Of a stretch of DNA of 64,000 bases, positions 37,817-47,545 are shown piece after piece. Position numbers and translations under genes: made by a program. Within the stretch, counting starts at the first letter, position 1. Every line of letters starts with the position of its first letter. The stretch covers positions 495,981 to 559,980 of the forward strand of contig JADKAC010000008.1 of the NCBI GenBank assembly GCA_016715425.1, given 5' to 3'. This stretch comes from Bacteroidota bacterium. GTDB taxonomy: Bacteria; Bacteroidota; Bacteroidia; Chitinophagales; BACL12. The notes below the pieces were generated by a model that had not been told where the DNA came from, searched no databases, and was given only the letters and a program-made list of their open reading frames with translations.

Positions 37817-39088
37817 ATGCCCACCATAAACGATAAAACCACAATCGCCATCATCGGACTCGGCTACGTAGGTCTGCCGCTTGCTGTTGAGTTTGGAAAA
37901 AAATATAAAACCATCGGCTACGATATTAATCGCAAGCGTATTGAAGAACTCAATGAAGGGAATGACCGCACGATGGAAATTACCAAGGAACATTTAAGTG
38001 CATCAACACATCTTACCCTCACTAACGATTTAAGTCCTGTTGGTGAATGCAACTTTTTTGTTGTAACCGTTCCAACACCTATTGATAAAAATAATAATCC
38101 CGACCTCACACCTGTATTAAGTGCCAGCAGAATGATTGGCAAGTTGTTGAAGAAAGGAGATATCGTCGTGTATGAATCAACAGTCTATCCCGGATGTACT
38201 GAGGAAGAATGTGTGCCCGTGTTAGAAAAAGAATCCGGATTAAAATTCAATACAGATTTTTATTGCGGCTATTCACCCGAAAGAATTAATCCCGGTGATA
38301 AAGAACATACCGTTACAAAAATTAAAAAAGTAACCAGCGGATCCACTCCCGAAATTGCAGATGTCGTTGACAATATATATGCCTCTATCATCATCGCCGG
38401 CACACATAAAGCACCGAGTATTAAAGTGGCGGAAGCAGCAAAGGTGATTGAAAATTCACAGCGTGATATCAATATTGCATTCGTCAATGAGTTGGCGAAA
38501 ATTTTCAACCGCATGGGCATAGATACTCATGATGTTCTGGAAGCAGCAGGAACAAAATGGAATTTCTTAAAATTCAAACCCGGACTTGTCGGCGGACATT
38601 GCATTGGTGTTGACCCCTATTATCTTGCACAAAAAGCATCCAGTGTCGGCTATCATCCCGAAATAATTTTAGCAGGTCGCAGATTAAACGACAGCATGGG
38701 CGGATATGTAGCAAATGAAGTGGTGAAGCTGATGATCAGAAAAGATATTCAGATAAAAGGATCCAAGGCATTAATACTCGGAATAACATTCAAAGAAAAT
38801 TGTCCTGACATACGAAATACAAGAGTGATTGATATTTATCATGAGCTGGATAGTTTTGGTTTATCGGTAGATGTGTATGATCCCTGGGCAGCGAAAGAAG
38901 AAGTGCAACACGAATACGGCATTGATATTTTATCCCAGTTAAATGGCGATAAGTATGATGTAATTGTGTTGGCTGTTGCGCATGATGATTTTAAGAAGAT
39001 TGATTTTTCAAAAATTAAAAATGGCGAAGTGGTGGTGTTTGATATTAAAGGGGTTTTGGAGAAGGAAGTGGTGGATGGGAGACTTTGA
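37817..39088 (+). CDS. Nucleotide sugar dehydrogenase (UDP-GlcNAc/GalNAc 6-dehydrogenase type)
   Basis: 423 residues. The N-terminal Rossmann motif [19 protein letters not shown] and [17 protein letters not shown], the central [20 protein letters not shown] and the catalytic Cys in [18 protein letters not shown] are all present, with a C-terminal UDP-binding domain ([20 protein letters not shown]). It would oxidise C6 of a UDP-sugar to the uronic acid with NAD. Closest to the TviB/WbpA/WbpO branch rather than UDP-glucose dehydrogenase, by overall sequence feel. Start at ATG 37817. It sits upstream of a WbpB/WlbA-like oxidoreductase. Confidence 0.93.
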   Translation: MPTINDKTTIAIIGLGYVGLPLAVEFGKKYKTIGYDINRKRIEELNEGNDRTMEITKEHLSASTHLTLTNDLSPVGECNFFVVTVPTPIDKNNNPDLTPVLSASRMIGKLLKKGDIVVYESTVYPGCTEEECVPVLEKESGLKFNTDFYCGYSPERINPGDKEHTVTKIKKVTSGSTPEIADVVDNIYASIIIAGTHKAPSIKVAEAAKVIENSQRDINIAFVNELAKIFNRMGIDTHDVLEAAGTKWNFLKFKPGLVGGHCIGVDPYYLAQKASSVGYHPEIILAGRRLNDSMGGYVANEVVKLMIRKDIQIKGSKALILGITFKENCPDIRNTRVIDIYHELDSFGLSVDVYDPWAAKEEVQHEYGIDILSQLNGDKYDVIVLAVAHDDFKKIDFSKIKNGEVVVFDIKGVLEKEVVDGRL

Positions 39089-39254
39089 GAGGGCGAAGGC
39101 TGATGGCGAAGGCGAAGGGAAAAGCTAAAGCGATGGCTGATGGCGATGGCGATGGCGAAAGCGAAGGCGATGGCTTAGTAAGTGGAAATTTTGGGTAACT
39201 AATAATAAATTGAAAAAGAAATATTGAAAGCTGAGAATTATTTGAATACTTGTA
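39089..39254. repeat. GGCGAAGGCGATGGC-type spacer
   Basis: Runs of GGCGAAGG, GGCGATGG and AGCGATGGC units follow the dehydrogenase stop. They are inverse complements of the GCCATCGCC words on the other side of the four-helix-bundle gene. Confidence 0.75.
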
Positions 39255-39608
39255 ATGCGTAATTTTCGTGAGTATGAAATTTGGAAAAATGCAATTGAAT
39301 TGGCCGATATAATTTATAGTATCACAGATAAGTTTCCGAGTGATCAAAAGTTTGGGCTCACTAATCAATTACAAAGATCTGTTGTTTCTATTTCCGCAAA
39401 TATTGCTGAGGGTGCATCAAGAATTTCAGAAAAAGATTTTGCAAGATTTTTAGAAATAGCTCTCGGCTCAGCTTATGAAACAGAAAGTCATTTGGTAATT
39501 GCACAAAGAAGAAAATTTATAAGTGATGAAGCATTTAATGCTATCTCACAAGTTTTAATTCCACTAGAAAAACAGATAACACATTTGATAATGAAATTGC
39601 GCCACTAA
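39255..39608 (+). CDS. Four-helix-bundle protein (23S rRNA intervening-sequence protein family), copy 2
   Basis: 117 residues from ATG 39255. MRNFREYEIWKNAIELADIIY, LQRSVVSISANIAEGASRISEKDFARF and LEIALGSAYETESHLVIAQR match the S23/IVP family. It is related to but clearly diverged from copy 1 at 37179. Flanked on the left by GGCGAAGGCGATGGC words and on the right by GCCATCGCCATC words, which are inverse complements of each other. Confidence 0.92.
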   Translation: MRNFREYEIWKNAIELADIIYSITDKFPSDQKFGLTNQLQRSVVSISANIAEGASRISEKDFARFLEIALGSAYETESHLVIAQRRKFISDEAFNAISQVLIPLEKQITHLIMKLRH

Positions 39609-39620
39609 AATGAATTACTC

Positions 39621-39719
39621 GCCATCAGCCATCGCCATCGCATTTTAGCCATCGCCATCAGCCATCGCCATCGCATTTTAGCCATCGCCATCAGCCATCG
39701 CCATCGCTTCTTCAAATAA
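39621..39719. repeat. 33-bp tandem repeat (three units)
   Basis: A unit beginning GCCATCAGCCATCGCCATCG, then CATTTTA and a final GCCATC recurs at 39621, 39654 and 39687 with period exactly 33; the last unit ends in TTCTTC instead of TTTTA. Within each unit the words are hexamers and heptamers of GCCATC. It lies directly upstream of the oxidoreductase gene. Confidence 0.9.
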
Positions 39720-39726
39720 ACCTACT

Positions 39727-40770
39727 ATGAATAATCCCCCTACCACCTTCGCCCTCATCGGCCTCGGCCACATCGGTAAACGACATGCTGAAATGATCGT
39801 CCGACAAGACAATGCTGAGCTCGTTGCTATCGCTGATATAAAAGATAAATCTGCTTTAAGTTTAGATGAATTTGATGTTCCCTTTTTTAATTCTTTAGAT
39901 GCGATGTTGCAATCCGGAATTCCCATTGATGTAATAAATATTGCCACCCCCAATGGACTACATGCACAAATGGCTTTGCAGTGTCTCGAAGCAGGAAAAC
40001 ATATTGTCATCGAGAAACCAATGGCCCTCACAAAACACGAAGCAGAAGAAGTGATGCATAAAGCATTAGAGATGAATCGCTATGTGTTTGCTGTAATGCA
40101 GAACAGATATTCTCCTCCATCACGTTGGATAAAAGATATAGTGAGCAATGGCATCCTTGGAAAAATTTATATGGTTCAGGTAAACTGTTATTGGAATCGT
40201 GATGACCGTTATTATAAAAAAGGCAACTGGCACGGAACAAAAGATTTGGATGGCGGAACATTGTTTACACAGTTCTCACATTTTATAGATATTATGTATT
40301 GGTTGTTTGGTGATATAAAAAATATTCAAGCAAAATTTGCAGATCATAATCATGCTGAACTCACAGATTTTGAAGACAGTGGTTTCATCAGTTTTGATTT
40401 TATAAAAGGTGGTATGGGATGTATTAATTATTCTACTTCCGTATGGAATAAAAACCTCGAATCCAGCTTAACCATCATCGCAGAAAATGGCAGTATAAAA
40501 ATTGGCGGACAATACATGAATGAAGTAGAGTATTGCCATATTAAAGATTATGAAATGCCCATCTTAGAACCCACAAATCCCGGTAATGATTATGGTGCGT
40601 ATAAAGGATCTGCAGCCAATCATAATTTTGTAATTGAAAACGTAGTGCATGTAATTCAGAATAAAGGAAGAATAACTACAAATGCATTAGAAGGATTAAA
40701 AGTGGTGGATATTATTGAGAGGATTTATGGCGCAGGGGTGAGGGCAGAGGGCTTTGGGCGCAGGGTATAG
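39727..40770 (+). CDS. Gfo/Idh/MocA family oxidoreductase (WbpB/WlbA-like)
   Basis: 347 residues. The N-terminal Rossmann fold FALIGLGHIGKRHAEMI, VINIATPNGLHAQMALQCLEAGKHIVIEKPMALT (the EKP motif with catalytic Lys) and a C-terminal domain with DLDGGTLFTQFSHFIDIMYWLFG are typical of the family. In WbpB/WlbA the enzyme oxidises C3 of UDP-N-acetylglucosaminuronate. The UDP-sugar dehydrogenase two genes upstream would make that substrate, so the pair is a plausible pathway (inference). The next step, an aminotransferase, may be the DegT gene at 46460. ATG start. Confidence 0.9.
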   Translation: MNNPPTTFALIGLGHIGKRHAEMIVRQDNAELVAIADIKDKSALSLDEFDVPFFNSLDAMLQSGIPIDVINIATPNGLHAQMALQCLEAGKHIVIEKPMALTKHEAEEVMHKALEMNRYVFAVMQNRYSPPSRWIKDIVSNGILGKIYMVQVNCYWNRDDRYYKKGNWHGTKDLDGGTLFTQFSHFIDIMYWLFGDIKNIQAKFADHNHAELTDFEDSGFISFDFIKGGMGCINYSTSVWNKNLESSLTIIAENGSIKIGGQYMNEVEYCHIKDYEMPILEPTNPGNDYGAYKGSAANHNFVIENVVHVIQNKGRITTNALEGLKVVDIIERIYGAGVRAEGFGRRV

Positions 40771-40908
40771 TTTTGTATGAAAATGAATCACCAGTTGTTT
40801 TTTGTCAATGTTCTAAGTCAATGGTTAATTTTTTTTTTTGCCACCCGCCACCCCCAACCCCCTACCGCTAACCATTATTAAAAAAACATTTTCCTCCAAT
40901 AATAAATA

Positions 40909-41268
40909 ATGAGCGATTTTAGATTTGAGAATTTAGAAATCTGGAAAGAATCAATTTTGATTTCAAATATATTATTTGATAAAGCAGAAATTGCAGAGAA
41001 GATAAAGTATTACAGATTTGCCGAACAATTACGAGGTGCTGCTTTAAGCATTAGCAATAACATTGCGGAAGGTTCAGGTTCATTTTCTAAAAAAGATTTT
41101 GCATTGTTTTTAAATTTCGCAAGACGCTCAATATTCGAATGTGCCAATATACTTTTCATATTCGAATTAAGAAATATTATAACCAAAGAAGAAAGAGCAA
41201 TTCTCTATTCACGACTTCTGATTTTAAGCAAGCAAATAACAAACTTTCGAAAATCCTTATTAACCTGA
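40909..41268 (+). CDS. Four-helix-bundle protein (23S rRNA intervening-sequence protein family), copy 3
   Basis: 119 residues from ATG 40909. FRFENLEIWKESILISNIL, AEQLRGAALSISNNIAEGSGSFSKKDFALF and FARRSIFECANILFIFELR identify the S23/IVP family. It is the most diverged of the three copies here. The spacer before it has a run of 11 T and GCCACCCGCCACCC; the one after it is filled with CCCTGCGCCCTTT repeats. Confidence 0.92.
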   Translation: MSDFRFENLEIWKESILISNILFDKAEIAEKIKYYRFAEQLRGAALSISNNIAEGSGSFSKKDFALFLNFARRSIFECANILFIFELRNIITKEERAILYSRLLILSKQITNFRKSLLT

Positions 41269-41373
41269 ATAATCAAATGACTATAAATTTCATTACGACC
41301 TCTATCAAAACCCTGCGCCCTTTCACCTGCGCCATTCACCCTGCGCCCTCAGCCCTGCGCCCTTTCCCCTCCG

Positions 41374-41466
41374 CCCTGCGCCCTTTGCTCTCCGCCATTC
41401 ACCCTTCGCCCTCAGCCCTGCGCCCTTTGCTCTCCGCCATTCACCCTTCGCCCTCAGCCCTGCGCC
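41374..41466. repeat. 42-bp tandem repeat of CCCTGCGCCC-type words
   Basis: A 42-base unit (CCCTGCGCCCTTTGCTCTCC, then GCCATTCACCCTTCGCCCTCAG) starts at 41374 and 41416, and a third begins at 41458. The preceding 80 bases contain looser copies of the same words. This block is unusually C-rich for the window. Confidence 0.9.
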
Positions 41467-41499
41467 AACCATTTATTAATGCCTCACCTTCAAACTCCC

Positions 41500-42561
41500 A
41501 TGCCTAAAATAAAAATCCTCCTCACCGGCTCCGCAGGATTCATCGGTTTCCATCTTGCACAATTATTAATCAAAGAAAATTATGAAGTTGTCGGATTAGA
41601 TTCTATCAATGCATACTACGATATCAATTTAAAATACGGACGATTAAAAGAATGTGGTATTCAACAAGAAGAAATTACGTACGGAAAAATTATTCAAAGC
41701 ACTACCTATAACAATTATAGATTTATTCAATTACAATTAGAAGATAAAGCAGCCTTAGAAAAATTATTTGCCGAAGAAAAATTTACGCACGTTTGCAATC
41801 TTGCTGCGCAGGCAGGTGTGCGGTATTCTCTTGAAAATCCCGATGCCTATATTTCAAGTAATGTTACCGGCTTCATGCATCTCCTCGAATGTTGCCGACA
41901 TAATAATATTCAGCATTTAGTTTACGCAAGTACATCCAGTGTGTATGGTTTAAATACTGCTATGCCTTTATCAGAACATATGGCTGCCGATCATCCGATG
42001 ACATTATATGCAGCAACTAAAAAAGCAAATGAAATGATGGCGCATTCTTACAGTCATTTATTTCAATTGCCCACAACAGGCTTGCGTTTTTTTACAGTAT
42101 ATGGCCCCTGGGGACGACCTGATATGGCGCTCTTTTTATTTACAGATGCCATCCTCAATGATAAACCGATCAACGTATTTAATTACGGCAATATGGTGCG
42201 TGATTTTACTTACGTTGCCGATATTGTAGAAAGTGTAAAACGCTGCATTTTTAAACCTGCAATTGCAAATGAAAATTGGGATAGCAATACTCCTGATCCA
42301 TCATCCTCTTCTGCACCTTACCGCATTTTTAATATCGGTAATTCTACTCCCGTAAAACTCAATACATATATTGAAGCAGTAGAAAAAGCATTAGATAAAA
42401 AAGCAATTCAAAATCTATTGCCAATGCAACTTGGTGATGTGCCCGAAACAAATGCAGATGTAAATGAATTAATACAACATGTAAATTATAAACCGGCAAC
42501 AAGTGTGGAAGATGGTGTGAAAAATTTTATTGATTGGTATAATACATACTATGGTATCTAA
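41500..42561 (+). CDS. NAD-dependent epimerase, UDP-glucuronate 4-epimerase-like
   Basis: 353 residues from ATG 41500 (ATG 41479 would add seven residues lying in repeat-like sequence). [60 protein letters not shown] and the catalytic YAATKKANE (YxxxK) match extended SDR epimerases. [16 protein letters not shown] is characteristic of UDP-glucuronate 4-epimerases (CapI type), which make UDP-galacturonate. Its 3' end overlaps the start of fcl by 11 bases. Confidence 0.92.
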   Translation: MPKIKILLTGSAGFIGFHLAQLLIKENYEVVGLDSINAYYDINLKYGRLKECGIQQEEITYGKIIQSTTYNNYRFIQLQLEDKAALEKLFAEEKFTHVCNLAAQAGVRYSLENPDAYISSNVTGFMHLLECCRHNNIQHLVYASTSSVYGLNTAMPLSEHMAADHPMTLYAATKKANEMMAHSYSHLFQLPTTGLRFFTVYGPWGRPDMALFLFTDAILNDKPINVFNYGNMVRDFTYVADIVESVKRCIFKPAIANENWDSNTPDPSSSSAPYRIFNIGNSTPVKLNTYIEAVEKALDKKAIQNLLPMQLGDVPETNADVNELIQHVNYKPATSVEDGVKNFIDWYNTYYGI

Positions 42562-43504
42562 AACAAATAAAATATATATCGCCGGACATAAGGGTATGGT
42601 TGGTTCGGCGGTGTGGCGGGCATTGCAAAGTAAAAGCTATACAAATCTTATTGGCAGAACAAGTAAAGAATTGGATTTGCGAAATCAATCTGAGGTAAAT
42701 ACATTTTTTGAAAATGAAAAACCCGAAATTGTAATTGATGCTGCTGCAAGAGTGGGTGGAATTTTAGCAAACAATAATTATCCTTATCAATTCCTGATGG
42801 AGAATATGCAGATTCAAAATAATTTGTTGGATGCTGCTTTTCAAAATAATGTTTCCTCTTTTATTTTTCTCGGCAGCAGTTGTATCTATCCCAAACATGC
42901 AGCACAACCTATTACTGAAGATAGTCTCCTTACCGGTCCATTGGAACCGACCAATGAATGGTATGCTATTGCAAAAATTTCCGGTGTAAAAACATGTGAA
43001 GCAATTCGCAAACAATATGATAAATATTTTGTGAGTTTAATGCCGACAAATTTATATGGACCTTACGATAATTTCGATTTACAAACTTCGCATGTACTTC
43101 CTGCTATGTTGCGCAAATTTCATGATGCAAAAGTAAATGGCAATACTCCTGTTACGCTTTGGGGAACAGGCACACCTATGCGTGAATTCATGCATGTGGA
43201 TGATCTTGCTTCTGCGGTAATTTTTGCATTGGAAAATAAGTTGCCCGATCATTTATATAATGCCGGAACCGGAACAGATTTAACCATTAAAGCTTTGGCG
43301 CTTCTCATTCAAAAAATTACAGGACATACCGGAGAAATTATTTGGGATGATACAAAACCCGATGGCACTCCCCGGAAATTATTAGCAGTAAATAAATTAA
43401 AAAATGCGGGTTGGTCTGCCGAAATACATTTAGAAAATGGATTGCAACAAACCTATAATTGGTTTCTTGAAAACCACAATCATTTGAAAGAAGTAAAAAT
43501 ATAA
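42551..43504 (+). CDS. fcl: GDP-L-fucose synthase
   Basis: 317 residues from ATG 42551. [15 protein letters not shown] (NADP-binding), [13 protein letters not shown], the catalytic [16 protein letters not shown] (YxxxK) and [11 protein letters not shown] are those of GDP-4-keto-6-deoxymannose 3,5-epimerase/4-reductase. It works after Gmd, encoded next on the same strand, to make GDP-L-fucose. The start overlaps the end of the epimerase gene. Confidence 0.96.
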   Translation: MVSKTNKIYIAGHKGMVGSAVWRALQSKSYTNLIGRTSKELDLRNQSEVNTFFENEKPEIVIDAAARVGGILANNNYPYQFLMENMQIQNNLLDAAFQNNVSSFIFLGSSCIYPKHAAQPITEDSLLTGPLEPTNEWYAIAKISGVKTCEAIRKQYDKYFVSLMPTNLYGPYDNFDLQTSHVLPAMLRKFHDAKVNGNTPVTLWGTGTPMREFMHVDDLASAVIFALENKLPDHLYNAGTGTDLTIKALALLIQKITGHTGEIIWDDTKPDGTPRKLLAVNKLKNAGWSAEIHLENGLQQTYNWFLENHNHLKEVKI

Positions 43505-43555
43505 TATGCAAAAATTTATTGTCTTCATGCATTGCACTTTTAAATTTCCACTATC

Positions 43556-44671
43556 ATGAAAACTGCACTTATTACAGGTGTTACCGGACAGGATGGTGCT
43601 TACCTTGCTGAATTATTATTATCTAAGAATTATATCGTGCATGGTATAAAAAGAAGGGCATCATTAATTAATACACAACGCATTGATCATCTCTATCAGG
43701 ATCCGCATGAACGTGATTTAAAATTTCAATTGCATTATGGCGACATGACGGACTCCATGAATCTCACCCGCATTATTCAGGAAACACAACCCGATGAAAT
43801 TTATAATCTTGCAGCAATGAGCCATGTGCAGGTAAGTTTTGATACACCGGAATACACAGCCAATGCAGATGGTATCGGTACACTCCGTTTATTGGAAGCA
43901 GTACGTTTATTAGGCATGGAAAAAAAGACAAAAATGTATCAGGCTTCCACTTCCGAATTATATGGATTAGTACAGCAAACACCGCAAACAGAAACTACAC
44001 CTTTCTATCCACGCTCTCCCTATGCAGTTGCTAAAATGTATGCGTATTGGATAACAGTAAATTATCGTGAAGCATATAATATGTTTGCATGCAATGGGAT
44101 TTTATTTAATCATGAAAGCCCATTGCGAGGGGAAACATTTGTTACCCGAAAAATTACAAGAGCAGTAGCTGCAATTGCGTATGGCAAACAGGATTGTTTG
44201 TATATGGGAAATATAGATGCACAACGTGACTGGGGGCATGCAAAAGATTATGTGGATGCCATGTGGCGGATATTACAACAAGATGTTCCTGATGATTATG
44301 TTATTGCAACAGGAGTAACTACATCTGTACGTGAGTTTATCCGTATGGCATTTGCCGAAGCAGGTATGCAATTGAAATTTGAAGGTGAAGGTGTTGATGA
44401 AAAAGGTATTTTAGAAAGCATACAAACAGAAAAAACAATTGCACTTATCGGAGAAGAAAATACAAACCACTTACGCAAAAAATTAGGGAAGCAATTAATT
44501 AAAATTGACCCACGTTATTTCCGACCTACTGAAGTGGAATTATTAATTGGTGATGCCACAAAAGCAAAAACAAAATTGGGCTGGGTGCCGAAGTATGATT
44601 TGAAAATGCTGTGTAAGGAAATGGTAATTGCCGATTTTATATTTGAAAAAAATGAAAGCTGTATTACGTAA
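43556..44671 (+). CDS. gmd: GDP-mannose 4,6-dehydratase
   Basis: 371 residues. [65 protein letters not shown] (YxxxK) and [20 protein letters not shown] are Gmd signatures, along with [20 protein letters not shown]. It converts GDP-mannose to GDP-4-keto-6-deoxymannose, substrate of Fcl. The spacer of 51 bases after fcl suggests the same transcript. Its end overlaps the start of the ABC transporter gene by 20 bases. Confidence 0.97.
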   Translation: MKTALITGVTGQDGAYLAELLLSKNYIVHGIKRRASLINTQRIDHLYQDPHERDLKFQLHYGDMTDSMNLTRIIQETQPDEIYNLAAMSHVQVSFDTPEYTANADGIGTLRLLEAVRLLGMEKKTKMYQASTSELYGLVQQTPQTETTPFYPRSPYAVAKMYAYWITVNYREAYNMFACNGILFNHESPLRGETFVTRKITRAVAAIAYGKQDCLYMGNIDAQRDWGHAKDYVDAMWRILQQDVPDDYVIATGVTTSVREFIRMAFAEAGMQLKFEGEGVDEKGILESIQTEKTIALIGEENTNHLRKKLGKQLIKIDPRYFRPTEVELLIGDATKAKTKLGWVPKYDLKMLCKEMVIADFIFEKNESCIT

Positions 44672-46447
44672 TATACTCGAAAAATATTTTGCTTTTTTCT
44701 TATTTTTCTATCGTAGAATTGGATATAGGATTTTTATTGCTATCGGTCTTAGTTTGCTTGTAAGCATACTCGATGGTTTTGGCCTAGTAATGTTTGTCCC
44801 CTTGTTGCAAATTGTAAGCGGCGATGAAACAATGAGTTCTCAGAGTTTAGGTAATATGAGCTTTATTACAAATGGAATTAAAGCAACGGGTTTACCATTA
44901 AATCTGAATACAGTGCTCTTATTTCTTTGCTCATTCTTCATTTTAAAAGGAGTAGCAAAATTCATAAGTGGTTATTATAGTGTTTTAATACGACAATTTT
45001 TCATAAAAAAGGTACGACTTACATTATTAAATGATTTTAATAGTATTTCCTATAAGTATTTTGTACTATCTGATGCGGGGCGAATTCAGAATACGATGAC
45101 AGGAGAAGCAGATCGTGTAATGCGAGCAAGTGTATTTTTTATGAAAACACTTGAGCAGATAATAATGGTAGGTGTATATATGGCATTAGCTTTTTTTGTG
45201 GATGCAAGATTTGCATTACTCGTAACTGTAGGTGGAATATTGACAAATTTTATTTTTAATTTCTTTTATAAACTTAGCAAAAAAGTTTCTACTCAGCTTA
45301 CATCAAATATGCATGGGTTTCAGGGACTAGTAATTCAACTTATATCAAACTATAAATATCTTAAAGCAACAGGATTACTGAAAGCATATAGCAATATGTT
45401 GCAAAGAAGTGTAATAAAAATTGAATCAATTAATCGTAAAATTGGATTATATGGTACAGCTCTTGAATCAATACGGGAGCCCTTATTAATAATGATTATT
45501 GCATTTGTTATAATATTACAAACATCTGTTTTACATTCTCCACTAGGGCCAATTATTATCAGCTTATTATTTTTTTATAGAGCACTTACATCCCTAATGC
45601 TTATGCAAACATCTTGGAATTCATTCATTTTTGTCCGGTTCATTGGAAAATATTATCCAATTTCAGGAAGAATTACGGAAATCTAAAGTTGTTGATGGAG
45701 ATATCTCAATAACAAAATTTAAAACAGCAATATCATTAAAAAATGTATGTTTTTCTTATGGGAACGTAGCTATTCTTAAAAATATTAATCTGAAAATTCA
45801 TAAAAAGGAAACTGTTGCATTTGTTGGTGAAAGTGGAAGTGGAAAACAACACTTATAAGTTTAATTGCAGGCTTGCTCCTCCAGATAAAGGAGATTATTC
45901 TATTGATGGAATAGAAATAAAAGATTTGAATTTATCTCACTTCCAAAAGAAATTGGGATATATTACTCAGGAAGCGGTAATTTTTAATGATACTTTATTT
46001 AATAATATTACTTTCTGGGATGAGAAAACGGAAGAAAGTCTGAAACGATTTAATAAGGCGATAGAACAAGCATCAATTTATGAATTTGTAAATGCCCTAC
46101 CTCTTAAAGAACAAAGTTTGCTTGGAAATAATGGAATTAATTTAAGCGGAGGACAACGTCAACGCATATCCATTGCCAGAGAGTTATATAAGGATATTGA
46201 AATATTAATTCTGGATGAAGCTACTTCTGCATTAGACAGTGAAACTGAAAAGGATGTACAGAATAGTATTAACTTATTAAAAGGTCAATACACAATTCTT
46301 ATTGTGGCACATAGATTATCTACAGTAAAAAAAGCAGATAGGATCGTTTTAATGGATAAAGGAGAAATATTAAATGTGAATGCATTTAATCAACTCATTA
46401 TTGATGAGCCTAAATTTAAGAGAATGGTTGAGCTGCAGGAAATTTAA
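44652..46447 (+). CDS. ABC transporter, fused permease and ATPase (exporter type), two apparent frameshifts
   Basis: ATG 44652 inside the gmd end. The N-terminal ~330 residues are an ABC exporter membrane domain (hydrophobic segments such as [19 protein letters not shown]). The ATPase has [13 protein letters not shown] (signature), [12 protein letters not shown] (Walker B) and VAHRLST (H loop). Near 45636 one T too many breaks the frame (restored [14 protein letters not shown]). At 45839 one A is missing inside the Walker A motif; adding it gives [18 protein letters not shown]. About 598 residues once repaired. Likely exports lipid-linked glycan or the like. Confidence 0.88.
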
Positions 46448-46459
46448 AACAATGAATAC

Positions 46460-47545
46460 ATGATACCGGTTACTAAACCTTACTTGCCAAAAAGAGAAGT
46501 ATATGATAAATATCTTGATGGAGTTTGGCAACGTCAATGGCTAACAAATAATGGCCCATTGGTTAATAAGTTTGAATTGCAACTCAAAAGTTATTTAAAT
46601 ATAAGGCATCTACTTTTTGTCGGTAATGGAACTTTAGCACTCCAAATTGCCATTAAAGCTTTAGGCTTAAAGGAGGAAGTAATTACTACACCTTTTTCCT
46701 ATGTGGCAACAACAAGCAGTATTGTTTGGGAGGGATGCAAACCTGTTTTTGTTGATATTGATGAACATACTTTAAATATTGATCCATCAAAAATTGAAGC
46801 GGCGATTACTGAAAATACAAGTGCTATTTTAGCTACACATTGTTTCGGTAACCCATGTGATATTGATGCAATTCAAATAATTGCTGATAAGCATAAACTT
46901 AAAGTAATTTATGATGCAGCACATTGCTTTGGAACATTATATAAAGGTAAAAGCGTGTTTCATTACGGAGATATAAGTACAACTAGTTTTCATGCAACTA
47001 AACTGATGCATTCAATTGAAGGTGGTGCAGTATTTACATCTAATCCTGATTTATTGAAACGTATGGCTTATATGCGCAACTTCGGACATGATGGACCTGA
47101 AAAATTTAATGGCGTTGGTATAAATGGTAAGAATTCTGAGTTTCATGCTGCGATGGGATTGTGTGTTCTTGATGATATAGAGGATTTATTGGTAAAAAGA
47201 TATGAACTATCCCTGCACTATGACAGTCTTATAAAAAATTTAAAAAACATAAGAAGACCATTACTGCAGGCCGGGGCAGATTATAATTATGCATATTATG
47301 CTGTGATTTTTGAATCAGAATCTGTTTTGATTGCTATTAAGAAAGCATTAGAGAGAAACGAGATTTTTCCAAGAAGGTATTTCTTTCCTTCTTTATCTGG
47401 TCTGCTATATGTTAACAAGGTTGTAACGAAGTTTTCAGATTCTATAAGTAGTAGGATTCTGTGTTTACCATTATATGATTCATTAACCTTTGAAGAGCAA
47501 GATATGATTTTTAGAATAATAAACCGAGCAATTAATTATGGTTAA
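46460..47545 (+). CDS. DegT/DnrJ/EryC1/StrS family sugar aminotransferase
   Basis: 361 residues, intact. VTKPYLPKREVYDKYLDGVWQRQWLTNNGPLV, TPFSYVATTSSIVWEGCKPVFVDID and YDAAHCFG match the family. The PLP Lys is in TSFHATKLMHSIEGGAVFT. These PLP enzymes aminate keto-sugar nucleotides. Here the substrate may be a 3-keto or 4-keto sugar from the upstream dehydrogenase/oxidoreductase pair or from another pathway; the sequence does not decide. It follows the ABC gene by 12 bases and its stop overlaps the next ATG. Confidence 0.93.
   Translation: MIPVTKPYLPKREVYDKYLDGVWQRQWLTNNGPLVNKFELQLKSYLNIRHLLFVGNGTLALQIAIKALGLKEEVITTPFSYVATTSSIVWEGCKPVFVDIDEHTLNIDPSKIEAAITENTSAILATHCFGNPCDIDAIQIIADKHKLKVIYDAAHCFGTLYKGKSVFHYGDISTTSFHATKLMHSIEGGAVFTSNPDLLKRMAYMRNFGHDGPEKFNGVGINGKNSEFHAAMGLCVLDDIEDLLVKRYELSLHYDSLIKNLKNIRRPLLQAGADYNYAYYAVIFESESVLIAIKKALERNEIFPRRYFFPSLSGLLYVNKVVTKFSDSISSRILCLPLYDSLTFEEQDMIFRIINRAINYG

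Noticed and set aside
41139..41507. ORF with repeated [15 protein letters not shown] residues
   Set aside because: It is the translation of the 42-bp DNA repeat and extends from the out-of-frame end of a four-helix-bundle gene.
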